Of a DNA stretch of 11,115 nt, positions 1 through 6,344 are shown piece after piece (within the stretch, counting starts at the first letter, position 1; each line of letters opens with the position of its first letter). The DNA is taken from assembly GCA_049287565.1 (NCBI GenBank), contig JBAQGA010000249.1, positions 1 through 11,115 of the forward strand, read 5' to 3'. The stretch comes from UBA8522 sp049287565 (GTDB taxonomy: Bacteria > Acidobacteriota > Aminicenantia > Aminicenantales > UBA8522). Below the pieces are notes generated by a model. It searched no databases and was not told the origin of the DNA. It was given only the letters and a program-made list of their open reading frames with translations. A program made the position numbers and the translations under genes.

Positions 1-2
1 GC

Positions 3-134
3 TTGGAATCCATCGCACTTCTCCCCGGTATCAGGTTATCTCTTAAGATTTTAGAGGAAGCTCAAAAAGATAGCAAACAGGTCCGCTCCATTTGTGGGCC
101 GATAACCATAGGTATCATGGCGACCAGGGCATAA
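3..134 (+). CDS. possible 3' end of an unrecognised gene (partial, doubtful)
   Basis: One plus-strand frame is open from the window edge for 43 codons to a TAA at 132-134. The peptide reads as plausible protein, beginning LESIALLPGIRLSLKILEEA and ending in GIMATRA, but I do not recognise a family. Codon use is unlike the neighbouring genes, with many A/T third positions (tta, aaa, gat, caa, ata) where the rest of the window is GC-rich. It could therefore be the tail of a recently acquired or decayed gene, or chance. The other two plus-strand frames are closed within about 55 nt. The upstream part is outside the window, so no start can be assigned. Confidence 0.22.
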   Translation: MESIALLPGIRLSLKILEEAQKDSKQVRSICGPITIGIMATRA

Positions 135-290
135 GACCGTGGTCACGCTATGGTCACGACTTGATTGAAAAGCGATGAAATCTAGGCATCAGGACGGAAA
201 GACGAAAGACGAGTCAAAACCTTTGCAAGTCTTTGAAAATAAGGAACATAAGGGGAGACGGAGAGCGACGAAGGAGTCTCTTCATTAAAC
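135..290. other. AT-richer non-coding stretch downstream of the PFK gene
   Basis: No convincing gene is seen on either strand. The segment has a GAAAGAC tandem duplication at 197-210 and a purine-rich run at 240-275. A 5-bp inverted repeat GAGAC/GTCTC (255-259 and 276-280) lies just past the stop of the minus-strand PFK gene. It has no T-tract on either side, so it is not a convincing intrinsic terminator. By partial hand count GC is about 45%, well below the genes to the right. Confidence 0.5.
140..158. repeat. short tandem direct repeat, 11-nt period
   Basis: The 8-mer TGGTCACG occurs at 140-147 and again at 151-158, separated by CTA. A short inverted repeat, GACC-GT-GGTC, overlaps the first copy at 135-144. 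The 11-nt period is about one helical turn, so a regulator-binding site is conceivable, but no adjacent gene is obviously served by it. Confidence 0.35.
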
Positions 291-1493
291 CTAATCGCTG
301 GTCATGATGAACAGCGGCTTCTGGTGGAAGCTCTTGTAGAGCGGCCGGAGACGCTCGCGATCATAATATTTATCCACATCGATCATTTTTTTCTTGCTGA
401 CAACGGTCTCGATGGGCACGTTGTCGTACTCGCCGTTCCGCAGACAGACCATCCGCCCGGATTTCTTATCCAGGATCAGGTCCAGGGCCAGGTTGCCGAA
501 GGCCATGGGGACGATCGAGTCGACGGCGTCGGGGTCGCCGCAGCGGACGAGATAGCTCAGCTTCTGGTTGATGACGTTGATCCGCCGGCCGCTGTTGAAC
601 TTGGGCGATAGCTCTTTGAGCTGATCCGCGACATAATCGCCGAACCCTCCCAGCTTCTTGTGCCCGAACATGTCCTTTTCGTGGTTGGTGAAGACCATCT
701 CCCGCCCTTCGACCATGGCTCCCTCGGAGACGAGGACGACTGAGTAGAGGCTGGGGTTCTCGGCCCTGTCCTCGGTCAGCAGCCCGCAGAGCCGCTCCAT
801 GTTGAACTTGTACTCGGGAATGACGCAGCGGTTGGCCGCTCCGGCCATGGTCGGGAGAAGGGCGGTGAAACCGGTGTAGCGGCCGAAGACTTCGATACAG
901 AGAAAGCGCTCATGGGAACCGGCCGTGGTCCGCAGGGCGTGGGTCAGGCTGATCGTCCGGGTGACGCAGGTGCTGAACCCAAGGCAATAGTCGGTGCCGG
1001 GGACGTCGTTGTCCATTGTCTTGGGTATGGCGATGATCTTGACGCCCTTCTGGTGAAGAGAGACGGCGTAGCTCAGCGTATCATCGCCGCCGATGGGAAC
1101 GAGATAATCGATCCCCAGGCGTTCGATGTTCTTCAAAACCTCCTCGGTGAGGTCGTTGGTTTTGTCCTTGTACTTGTCGCGCAAGTGGGCCGGCACATTG
1201 ACGTTGGGGACGTGGCTCGGCCGGGTTCGGGAGGTATGGAGAAAGGTGCCGCCGGTGCGGCCGACCTTGTTGACGATCTCTTCGGTCAGGACCTGGCAGC
1301 ATTCTGTTTCATCGGTCAGCTCGTCCCGGTTGATCTCGATCAACCCCGCCCAGCCGCGGCGGATGCCGATGACATCGTAGCCCTCGTGGATCGCCCGAAT
1401 GGTGACGGCCCGGATGGCCGGGTTGAGCCCGGGGACGTCGCCACCTCCGGTGAGGATACCGATGATGCCTTTTTTCGTCTTGATGTTGGCCAT
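291..1493 (-). CDS. pfp: 6-phosphofructokinase, pyrophosphate-type signature
   Basis: Cytoplasmic PfkA-family enzyme of 400 residues that phosphorylates fructose 6-phosphate to fructose 1,6-bisphosphate. The phosphate-binding loop GGGDVPGLN is at residues 16-24, the metal/phosphoryl-donor motif GGDD at 135-138, the catalytic motif PKTMDND at 157-163 (base D161) and a sugar-phosphate-binding motif EVFGR at 201-205. In ATP enzymes such as E. coli PfkA the equivalents are GGDG and PGTIDND. Asp138 and Lys158 here match the Asp/Lys pair known to mark PPi-dependent enzymes, so the predicted donor is pyrophosphate and the reaction reversible. The length exceeds the ~320-residue E. coli form. The ATG start is supported by AAAGGAG seven nt upstream and a strong promoter further up. 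The gene stands alone, divergent from the UroD-like gene. Confident of the family; donor choice is inferred from two residues. Confidence 0.95.
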   Translation of the reverse strand: MANIKTKKGIIGILTGGGDVPGLNPAIRAVTIRAIHEGYDVIGIRRGWAGLIEINRDELTDETECCQVLTEEIVNKVGRTGGTFLHTSRTRPSHVPNVNVPAHLRDKYKDKTNDLTEEVLKNIERLGIDYLVPIGGDDTLSYAVSLHQKGVKIIAIPKTMDNDVPGTDYCLGFSTCVTRTISLTHALRTTAGSHERFLCIEVFGRYTGFTALLPTMAGAANRCVIPEYKFNMERLCGLLTEDRAENPSLYSVVLVSEGAMVEGREMVFTNHEKDMFGHKKLGGFGDYVADQLKELSPKFNSGRRINVINQKLSYLVRCGDPDAVDSIVPMAFGNLALDLILDKKSGRMVCLRNGEYDNVPIETVVSKKKMIDVDKYYDRERLRPLYKSFHQKPLFIMTSD

Positions 1494-1500
1494 GGCCTAT

Positions 1501-1507
1501 CTCCTTT
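1501..1507 (-). promoter_or_regulatory. Shine-Dalgarno site of the PFK gene
   Basis: On the minus strand AAAGGAG lies 7 nt before the ATG and fixes the PFK start. The 14 nt upstream of the ATG plus the ATG itself (AAAGGAGATAGGCCATG) are identical to those before the serine hydrolase gene at 8996-9012. Confidence 0.8.
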
Positions 1508-1514
1508 TCGAGCG

Positions 1515-1558
1515 CCTCCGGATGATGGGCCCGCTGGGGGAAGCATCTATATCGGAGG
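1515..1558 (-). promoter_or_regulatory. bulged hairpin in the PFK 5' leader
   Basis: CCTCCG (1515-1520) and CGGAGG (1553-1558) are complementary. Inside them GATG (1521-1524) pairs with CATC (1544-1547), leaving a 5-nt bulge (1548-1552). On the transcript this makes a 10-bp bulged stem ending 7 nt upstream of the Shine-Dalgarno site, and it buries a second GGAGG-like sequence. A role in controlling translation is possible; no known riboswitch was recognised. Confidence 0.3.
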
Positions 1559-1616
1559 GGAGCGTTGATCGCCGCCGGCGTCGCTTGCCGGGCGAGGAAC
1601 TGCGTCCGGTTTCAAG

Positions 1617-1645
1617 AATATACGCCGCCGGAACGTCCCTGTCAA
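1617..1645 (-). promoter_or_regulatory. sigma70-like promoter of the PFK gene
   Basis: Reading the minus strand, TTGACA (1640-1645, a perfect -35) is followed after exactly 17 nt by TATATT (1617-1622, five of six matches to the -10 consensus). Transcription would start near 1610 and give a leader of about 117 nt. This is the best match to a housekeeping promoter in the window. Confidence 0.65.
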
Positions 1646-1675
1646 GAATCCGGGAGAGATCCAAATTTCTTCACC

Positions 1676-1704
1676 TTGCCAAGCGGCTGGCTTTCTAATA
1701 TAGA
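1676..1704 (+). promoter_or_regulatory. candidate promoter of the UroD-like gene, possibly leaderless
   Basis: TTGCCA (1676-1681), a 17-nt spacer and TATAGA (1699-1704) form a plausible but imperfect promoter. Transcription would begin at about 1711-1712, right at the ATG at 1712. No Shine-Dalgarno sequence precedes that ATG, which fits a leaderless message. It is back-to-back with the PFK promoter, whose -35 ends about 30 nt away. Confidence 0.35.
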
Positions 1705-1711
1705 TGGTTCG

Positions 1712-2803
1712 ATGTCTCATCGTCTTCCCCTTGCCCGGCCGCGCCCCGATATCCAGAGATTCATCTCCATTCTGGCCGGAAAAGACAGGAGCTCTGCGAC
1801 ACCGCTCGTCGAATACATCGTCGATGACGCCGTGATGAAGCTCATCGTCACCGACGTATTAGGGCGCCGCTGGGTTGACTGGGGCGAGAGTCGAGAAACA
1901 CAGCGGGCTTATCTGGACAATTTCATCGAGCTCTGGCACCGGCTCGGCTATGATTTCGTGCGCTTCGAGCGCGGCCTGCCGTTCCCGATAAAGCAAATCC
2001 TGGCCCCTGACACGGCGGCCGGCTCGGCGAAACAGAGGGCTTGGTCGGAAGAACACACCGGAAGCATCCAGAGCTGGGAGGATTTCGACCGCTATCCCTG
2101 GCCAAAAATCGAGGAAATGGATTTCTTCCCCTTCGAATACATCAACACCCATCTCCCCACCGGGATGGGCCTCCTGACCTGCCACGCGGGAGGTATATTC
2201 GAGCATCTTTCCTGGATCATGTCGTTGGAGGGGCTGTGCCTAGCCCTGGTCGAAAACCCGGGCCTGGTCACGGCCGTCGCCCGGCGCATCGGGGAGCTGC
2301 TCCTTAAATTCTACGAACATCTCATCGGCCTGGACAGGGTGGCCGCCGTTTTCGCCGGGGACGACCTGGGATTCCGCACGGGTACGCTGATTTCGCCGGA
2401 TGATCTGAGGAAATACTGCCTCCCCTGGCACGAGCGGATCGCGGCGCTCGTTCACCGGAAGGGACTCCCCTATTTTCTTCACTCCTGCGGCAACATCGAG
2501 GCGGTCATGCCGGATTTTATTTCCGTTGTCCAGATCGACGGCAAACACTCCTTCGAGGATGCCGTCCTGCCCGTGGAGGAGTATCAGAAGAAGTACGGCG
2601 ATAGGATCGCGGTTCTGGGCGGTCTGGACGTCCACATCCTGGCATCCTCCACTCCAAAGGAAATTCGGGAAAAGACGCGCGCCCTCATCGAGACCTGCGG
2701 CCGGCGTGGCCGCTACGCCATCGGCTCCGGGAACTCTATTCCCAGCTATGTGCCGGCGGCGAACTATCTGGCCATGGTCGATGAAGCGCTCTTCTTGCGA
2801 TAA
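1712..2803 (+). CDS. uroporphyrinogen decarboxylase (UroD) superfamily protein, methyltransferase-like
   Basis: Protein of 363 residues with the UroD/MtaA-type TIM-barrel pattern. It is not a true HemE, as the N-terminal arginine-rich RQAGR motif of heme enzymes is absent. Visible family marks are FAGDDLGF near 214-221, ISPDDLRKY near 227-235, HSCGN at 257-261 and GGLDV near 303-307. In corrinoid methyltransferases such as MtaA and MtbA, the HxC pair plus a C-terminal Cys in a GCG context binds zinc. Here the HxC pair is kept (H257, C259), but the third position reads GSGNS (338-342). Substrate is unknown; demethylation or methyl transfer is only a family-level guess. The reading frame extends upstream to a TTG at 1565 preceded by GGAGGGG. 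I chose ATG 1712 because the extension looks unlike protein and crosses the PFK promoter. No corrinoid protein is nearby. Confidence 0.85.
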   Translation: MSHRLPLARPRPDIQRFISILAGKDRSSATPLVEYIVDDAVMKLIVTDVLGRRWVDWGESRETQRAYLDNFIELWHRLGYDFVRFERGLPFPIKQILAPDTAAGSAKQRAWSEEHTGSIQSWEDFDRYPWPKIEEMDFFPFEYINTHLPTGMGLLTCHAGGIFEHLSWIMSLEGLCLALVENPGLVTAVARRIGELLLKFYEHLIGLDRVAAVFAGDDLGFRTGTLISPDDLRKYCLPWHERIAALVHRKGLPYFLHSCGNIEAVMPDFISVVQIDGKHSFEDAVLPVEEYQKKYGDRIAVLGGLDVHILASSTPKEIREKTRALIETCGRRGRYAIGSGNSIPSYVPAANYLAMVDEALFLR

Positions 2804-2837
2804 TAAACGGCGCGGCGCAGAGTCCGGGGATTTTTTC

Positions 2838-2866
2838 TTGCCATACCGCCCGCCATCGGTTAGGAT
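2838..2866 (+). promoter_or_regulatory. candidate promoter of the trehalose operon
   Basis: TTGCCA (2838-2843), 17 nt, then TAGGAT (2861-2866) lie in the 96-nt gap before the OtsAB gene. The -35 hexamer and spacing are the same as those proposed for the UroD-like gene. Start of transcription would be near 2873, leaving a leader of about 27 nt with no obvious Shine-Dalgarno. The T-run at 2831-2836 just upstream has no stable hairpin before it, so it is not a clear terminator for the preceding gene. Confidence 0.3.
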
Positions 2867-2899
2867 ATGAGTTAATCTCTCTTCCGTTCATTGCCGACA

Positions 2900-5083
2900 A
2901 TGGGAAAACTGATCATGATATCCAACCGGCTTCCTTTCAGCTTCAGCAAGAAGAACGGGAGGCTGAGCCTGGAGTCCAGCACCGGAGGGCTGGCCACGGG
3001 GCTTCGCTCGTTCTATAAGTCCCGGCCCAGCGCCTGGATCGGCTGGCCCGGCCTGCCGGGGTCGAAGATCACCCCCGAGGAAGAGAAACAGATCGTTAAA
3101 AATCTGGCCGTGGAAAGCTGCCGCCCCGTCTTCCTGTCCAGCTATGAGATCGAACAATACTATCACGGTTTCGCCAACAAGACCATCTGGCCGCTTTTCC
3201 ATTATTTTCCCCTTTACGCCGACTACAACAAGAATTATTGGACCGTCTACAAACGGGTCAACGAAAAGTTCTGCCAGGCGGCGCTCGAGATCGCCGAGCC
3301 GGGCGACGAAATCTGGATCCATGATTATCACCTGCTGCTTCTTCCCGCCCTTATCAAGGAGCGGCTGCCCCGGGTCTCGGTCGGGTTTTTCCTGCACATT
3401 CCCTTTCCTTCGTTCGAGATCTTCCGGCTCCTGCCCTGGCGGGAGGAGATGCTGAGGGGGATGCTGGGGGCCGACCTGGTGGGGTTCCACACCTTCCGAT
3501 ATGCCTACCATTTCCTGAACAGCATCCGCCACCTCCTCCAGTACGATCACCTCAACTGGCTGGTGAATACCGGCAGCCGGCTGGTCAAGGTCGAGGCTTT
3601 CCCCATGGGGATCGATTACGAGCGGTTTCATTCGGTCGTCGCCGCGCCGGAGGTCCAGGGGGAGATCAGCAGGATCCGGAAAAAGCTGGCCGGCCGAAAG
3701 ATCATCCTCTCGGTGGACAGGCTGGATTACACCAAGGGCATCCCCAAGCGGCTGGAAGCCTTCGAGCTCTTCCTGGAAAAGAATCCCGATTTCCGGGAAA
3801 AGGTCACCCTGATCTTGGTCGCCGTCCCCTCGCGCACGGCCATGGAAACGTACGTCCGGCTCAAGAGCCGGATCGACGAGCTGGTCGGCCGCATCAACGG
3901 CCGGTACGGGACCATCGGCTGGATACCCATCTGGTATCTCTATCGATTCCTCCCTCTAAGGACGCTGGCGGCCTATTACCATACGGCCGATGTCGCCTTG
4001 GTGACGCCGCTCCGCGACGGGATGAACCTGATCGCCAAGGAGTACGTGGCCACTCAGACCGACCAACTCGGGGTCCTGATCCTCAGCGAGATGGCCGGAA
4101 GCGCCAAGGAGCTGGGAGACGCGATCCTTGTGAACCCCAACAATCATGAGGAAGTGGCCGAGGCCATCGGCCAAGCGCTGCGGATGGCCGAGGAGGAACA
4201 ACGCAGCCGGATGGAGAACATGCAGAAAAGGCTCCGCCGTTTCACGGTTCTGCGCTGGGCCGACGAGTTCATGGCCGAACTCCAGAAGATCAGGATGATC
4301 CAGGAAGAGCTGGCCGAAAGAAAGCTCGACGAGCGCACCGAAAAGAAAATAACCGGCGAGTTCCGCCGGGCGAAGCGGGCGCTCCTTCTCCTGGATTATG
4401 ACGGAACGCTGGTGCCTTTCGCGGCCAGGCCCGAACAGGCCGTCCCCGACGAAGAACTCAAGAGCCTTCTGCGGACGCTTTCCCGGCAGGCCGGGAACGA
4501 CGTCGTTGTCATCAGCGGCCGGACCCGGAAAACGCTCGAGGACTGGCTGGGGGGGCTGGAGCTCGGTTTGATCGTTGAACACGGCGCCTGGATCAGGGAA
4601 CGCGGCCTGGACTGGACGTTGCTCGAGCCCGCTCAAGACACTTGGAAAAGCGAGGTCAGGAGCGTCTTGATCCAGTACATGGACCGGACCCCGGGAGCGT
4701 CCCTCGAAGAAAAGGATTTCTCCCTGGCCCTCCATTACCGTAAGGTTGATGCCGAAATCGCCCCCCTCAGGATGCGGGAGGTCAAGGAGGACCTTCTGAC
4801 CATCGCCTCCGAGCTTAACCTCGAGGTCGTGGAGGGCAACAAGGTCCTGGAGGTCCGGAACCCGGGGATCAACAAAGGCCGGGCCGCTCTCCGGCTGATC
4901 TCCGGGAGGACCTGGGATTTCATCCTGGCCGTCGGAGACGACCGGACCGACGAGGACCTTTTCGCCGTGCTCCCGGAGTCCGCCTATTCCATCAAGGTGG
5001 GGGTAGGCCCGACGCGCGCCAGGTACAACCTGGACAATGTGGCGGCGGTCCGCAGCTTGCTCAATAAATTGACGAGGTCGTAG
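2900..5083 (+). CDS. otsAB: bifunctional trehalose-6-phosphate synthase/phosphatase (OtsA-OtsB fusion)
   Basis: A 727-residue two-domain cytoplasmic enzyme. Residues 1 to about 470 form a GT20 trehalose-6-phosphate synthase: SNR near 8-10 and TGGL at 28-31 (substrate loops), HDYHLLLLP at 141-149, HIPFPSFEIFR at 166-176, the phosphate-contacting DRLDYTKG at 273-280 (R274, K279) and LRDGMNLIAKEY at 371-382. Residues about 490-727 form a HAD-type trehalose-6-phosphate phosphatase: DYDGT at 499-503, ISGR at 538-541 and GDDRTDED at 679-686. All key catalytic residues of both domains appear intact, so one chain should convert a nucleotide-glucose plus glucose 6-phosphate to trehalose. I preferred ATG 2900 over TTG 2891 because family members begin just before this KLIMISNR strand; neither has a good ribosome site. 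The stop is 1 nt before the TreT gene, so the two are probably co-transcribed. Confidence 0.95.
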   Translation: MGKLIMISNRLPFSFSKKNGRLSLESSTGGLATGLRSFYKSRPSAWIGWPGLPGSKITPEEEKQIVKNLAVESCRPVFLSSYEIEQYYHGFANKTIWPLFHYFPLYADYNKNYWTVYKRVNEKFCQAALEIAEPGDEIWIHDYHLLLLPALIKERLPRVSVGFFLHIPFPSFEIFRLLPWREEMLRGMLGADLVGFHTFRYAYHFLNSIRHLLQYDHLNWLVNTGSRLVKVEAFPMGIDYERFHSVVAAPEVQGEISRIRKKLAGRKIILSVDRLDYTKGIPKRLEAFELFLEKNPDFREKVTLILVAVPSRTAMETYVRLKSRIDELVGRINGRYGTIGWIPIWYLYRFLPLRTLAAYYHTADVALVTPLRDGMNLIAKEYVATQTDQLGVLILSEMAGSAKELGDAILVNPNNHEEVAEAIGQALRMAEEEQRSRMENMQKRLRRFTVLRWADEFMAELQKIRMIQEELAERKLDERTEKKITGEFRRAKRALLLLDYDGTLVPFAARPEQAVPDEELKSLLRTLSRQAGNDVVVISGRTRKTLEDWLGGLELGLIVEHGAWIRERGLDWTLLEPAQDTWKSEVRSVLIQYMDRTPGASLEEKDFSLALHYRKVDAEIAPLRMREVKEDLLTIASELNLEVVEGNKVLEVRNPGINKGRAALRLISGRTWDFILAVGDDRTDEDLFAVLPESAYSIKVGVGPTRARYNLDNVAAVRSLLNKLTRS

Positions 5084-5084
5084 C

Positions 5085-6296
5085 ATGAACAGACTGGTCG
5101 ACTACTACAAGATCGTGGGCGATGAGGCCATCTCTTCTCTTTATCAGAAGGCCAGACGCCTGTACGGACGGCGCATCATCCACTTCAACTCCACCTACCA
5201 GGGCGGCGGCGTCGCCGAGATCCTGGTCTCCCTCCTGCCGCTGATGAACGATATCGGCCTGGACGTCGACTGGAATATCCTGCACGGCCGGCCCGACTTC
5301 TTCACCATCACCAAGAAGTTCCACAACGCCCTCCAGGGCGACAGGATCAACCTCACCGAGATGAAAAAACGTCTCTACACCCAGTCTAGTGAAGATTTTT
5401 CCGTTTTCACCCACATCCACCACGACTGCGTCGTCATCCATGACCCCCAGCCTCTGCCTTTGATCACGTACTATAAAAAACGGCAGCCCTGGGTCTGGCG
5501 GTGTCACATGGATCTGTCCGGCCCCAATCCGGAGGTCTGGGACTACCTCAAAAGATTCATCCTCCGGTATGACACGGTCATCGTTTCCAGCGAAAAATAC
5601 CGGAAGGCGGACCTGCCGATCCAGCAGCGGATCATCCCGCCCGCCATCGACCCGCTGGCGTCCAAGAACAAGGAGCTCTCTCCGGCCGACGTCAGCAAAT
5701 ACCTCAAGAAGTTCGGCATCCCCACCGACAAACCCCTGCTCACCCAGGTCTCCCGCTTCGACAGACACAAGGACCCGGAAGGCGTTTTGCGCGTCTTCGA
5801 GCTGGTCAGAGAAAAGGTCGACTGCCGCCTGGTGCTCTGCGGCAGCATGGCACCGGATGACCCCGAGGGGTTGGAGGTTTTCGAAAGGATCGAGGCCAAG
5901 GCCCGGGGGATGACCGAGAATGGGGACGTCATCCTGAAGACGGTGGAGAACGATATCTTGGTCAACGTCCTGCAGAGGAATAGCGCCGTCATCATCCAGA
6001 AATCGAAGAAGGAAGGCTTCGGCCTCACCGTCACCGAGGCCCTCTGGAAGAAAAGGCCCGTGGTGGCATCGGACGTGGGCGGTATCCCCCTCCAAATCAC
6101 GGACGGGGAGAGCGGCTTCCTGGTGGCGCCAAATGATGAGAAACTGTTCGCCGAGCACATCGTGGAGATCCTGAAAACCCCGGCGCTGGCCGAAAGGCTG
6201 GGCAAAAACGGCCACGAAAAAGTGAAAGGGAGTTTTCTCATCACCCGGCTGCTGTCCGACCACCTGGAGCTATACAACGACATCATCCATTCTTGA
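5085..6296 (+). CDS. treT: trehalose synthase, TreT-type GT4 glycosyltransferase
   Basis: A 403-residue GT-B glycosyltransferase that closely resembles TreT, which reversibly joins a nucleotide-linked glucose to free glucose to give trehalose. The N-terminal half carries FNSTYQGGGVAEI (34-46), followed by FFTITKKFHNALQG (72-85), both typical of TreT. The C-terminal half has the nucleotide-sugar site QVSRFDRHKDP (221-231; R224, K229) and the GT4 EX7E motif EGFGLTVTE (E310, E318). There is no signal peptide or membrane span. ATG 5085 follows the OtsAB stop by 1 nt, and GAGG at 5074-5077 gives a suitable ribosome site inside the end of OtsAB, implying translational coupling. A second trehalose-forming enzyme beside OtsAB is unusual. 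It might recycle trehalose or act as a partner of OtsAB. Confident of the family; in vivo direction unknown. Confidence 0.93.
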   Translation: MNRLVDYYKIVGDEAISSLYQKARRLYGRRIIHFNSTYQGGGVAEILVSLLPLMNDIGLDVDWNILHGRPDFFTITKKFHNALQGDRINLTEMKKRLYTQSSEDFSVFTHIHHDCVVIHDPQPLPLITYYKKRQPWVWRCHMDLSGPNPEVWDYLKRFILRYDTVIVSSEKYRKADLPIQQRIIPPAIDPLASKNKELSPADVSKYLKKFGIPTDKPLLTQVSRFDRHKDPEGVLRVFELVREKVDCRLVLCGSMAPDDPEGLEVFERIEAKARGMTENGDVILKTVENDILVNVLQRNSAVIIQKSKKEGFGLTVTEALWKKRPVVASDVGGIPLQITDGESGFLVAPNDEKLFAEHIVEILKTPALAERLGKNGHEKVKGSFLITRLLSDHLELYNDIIHS

Positions 6297-6303
6297 GGGT
6301 TTG

Positions 6304-6344
6304 AACCGCGCTGGGACGGGCGATCTCAGATCCTGCCCGCGGTT
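6304..6344. terminator. inverted repeat between convergent treT and HD genes, possible weak bidirectional terminator
   Basis: AACCGC (6304-6309) pairs with GCGGTT (6339-6344). Inside, GGGCGATC (6318-6325) pairs with GATC (6329-6332) and GCCC (6335-6338) around a 3-nt loop, with a 2-nt bulge. It spans the 29-nt gap between the convergent stops and reaches into the last codons of the HD gene. No long T-tract follows on either strand, so efficient intrinsic termination is doubtful. Confidence 0.35.

Noticed and set aside
251..290. Intrinsic terminator for the PFK gene
   Set aside because: Only a 5-bp GAGAC/GTCTC stem with a 16-nt loop and no T-tract on the minus strand.
912..1568. Plus-strand frame of 218 codons opposite the PFK gene
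   Set aside because: Shadow of the PFK gene; the product is Asp/Val/Gly-rich without motifs, and the frame runs into the PFK leader.
1565..1711. N-terminal extension of the UroD-like protein from TTG 1565
   Set aside because: GGAGGGG lies at a good distance, but the 49 residues look random, cross the PFK promoter and have no counterpart in the family. Kept only as an alternative start.
1712..2803. Calling the UroD-like protein HemE
   Set aside because: The N-terminal arginine-rich substrate motif of uroporphyrinogen decarboxylase is missing, and an HxCG methyltransferase-like motif is present. No other heme genes are nearby.
2804..2840. Intrinsic terminator after the UroD-like gene, suggested by six T's at 2831-2836
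   Set aside because: The GC-rich stretch before the T's does not fold into a convincing stem.
3956..5086. Open frame of 376 codons on the minus strand opposite the phosphatase half of otsAB
   Set aside because: Antisense shadow. The plus strand holds intact catalytic motifs throughout, and the minus product is a low-complexity Pro/Gly/Asp-rich sequence with no family match.
5061..6263. Long open frame of 400 codons on the minus strand opposite treT
   Set aside because: It is fully antisense to a clearly recognised enzyme. GC-rich third positions suppress stops in this frame, and the product has no recognisable motif.
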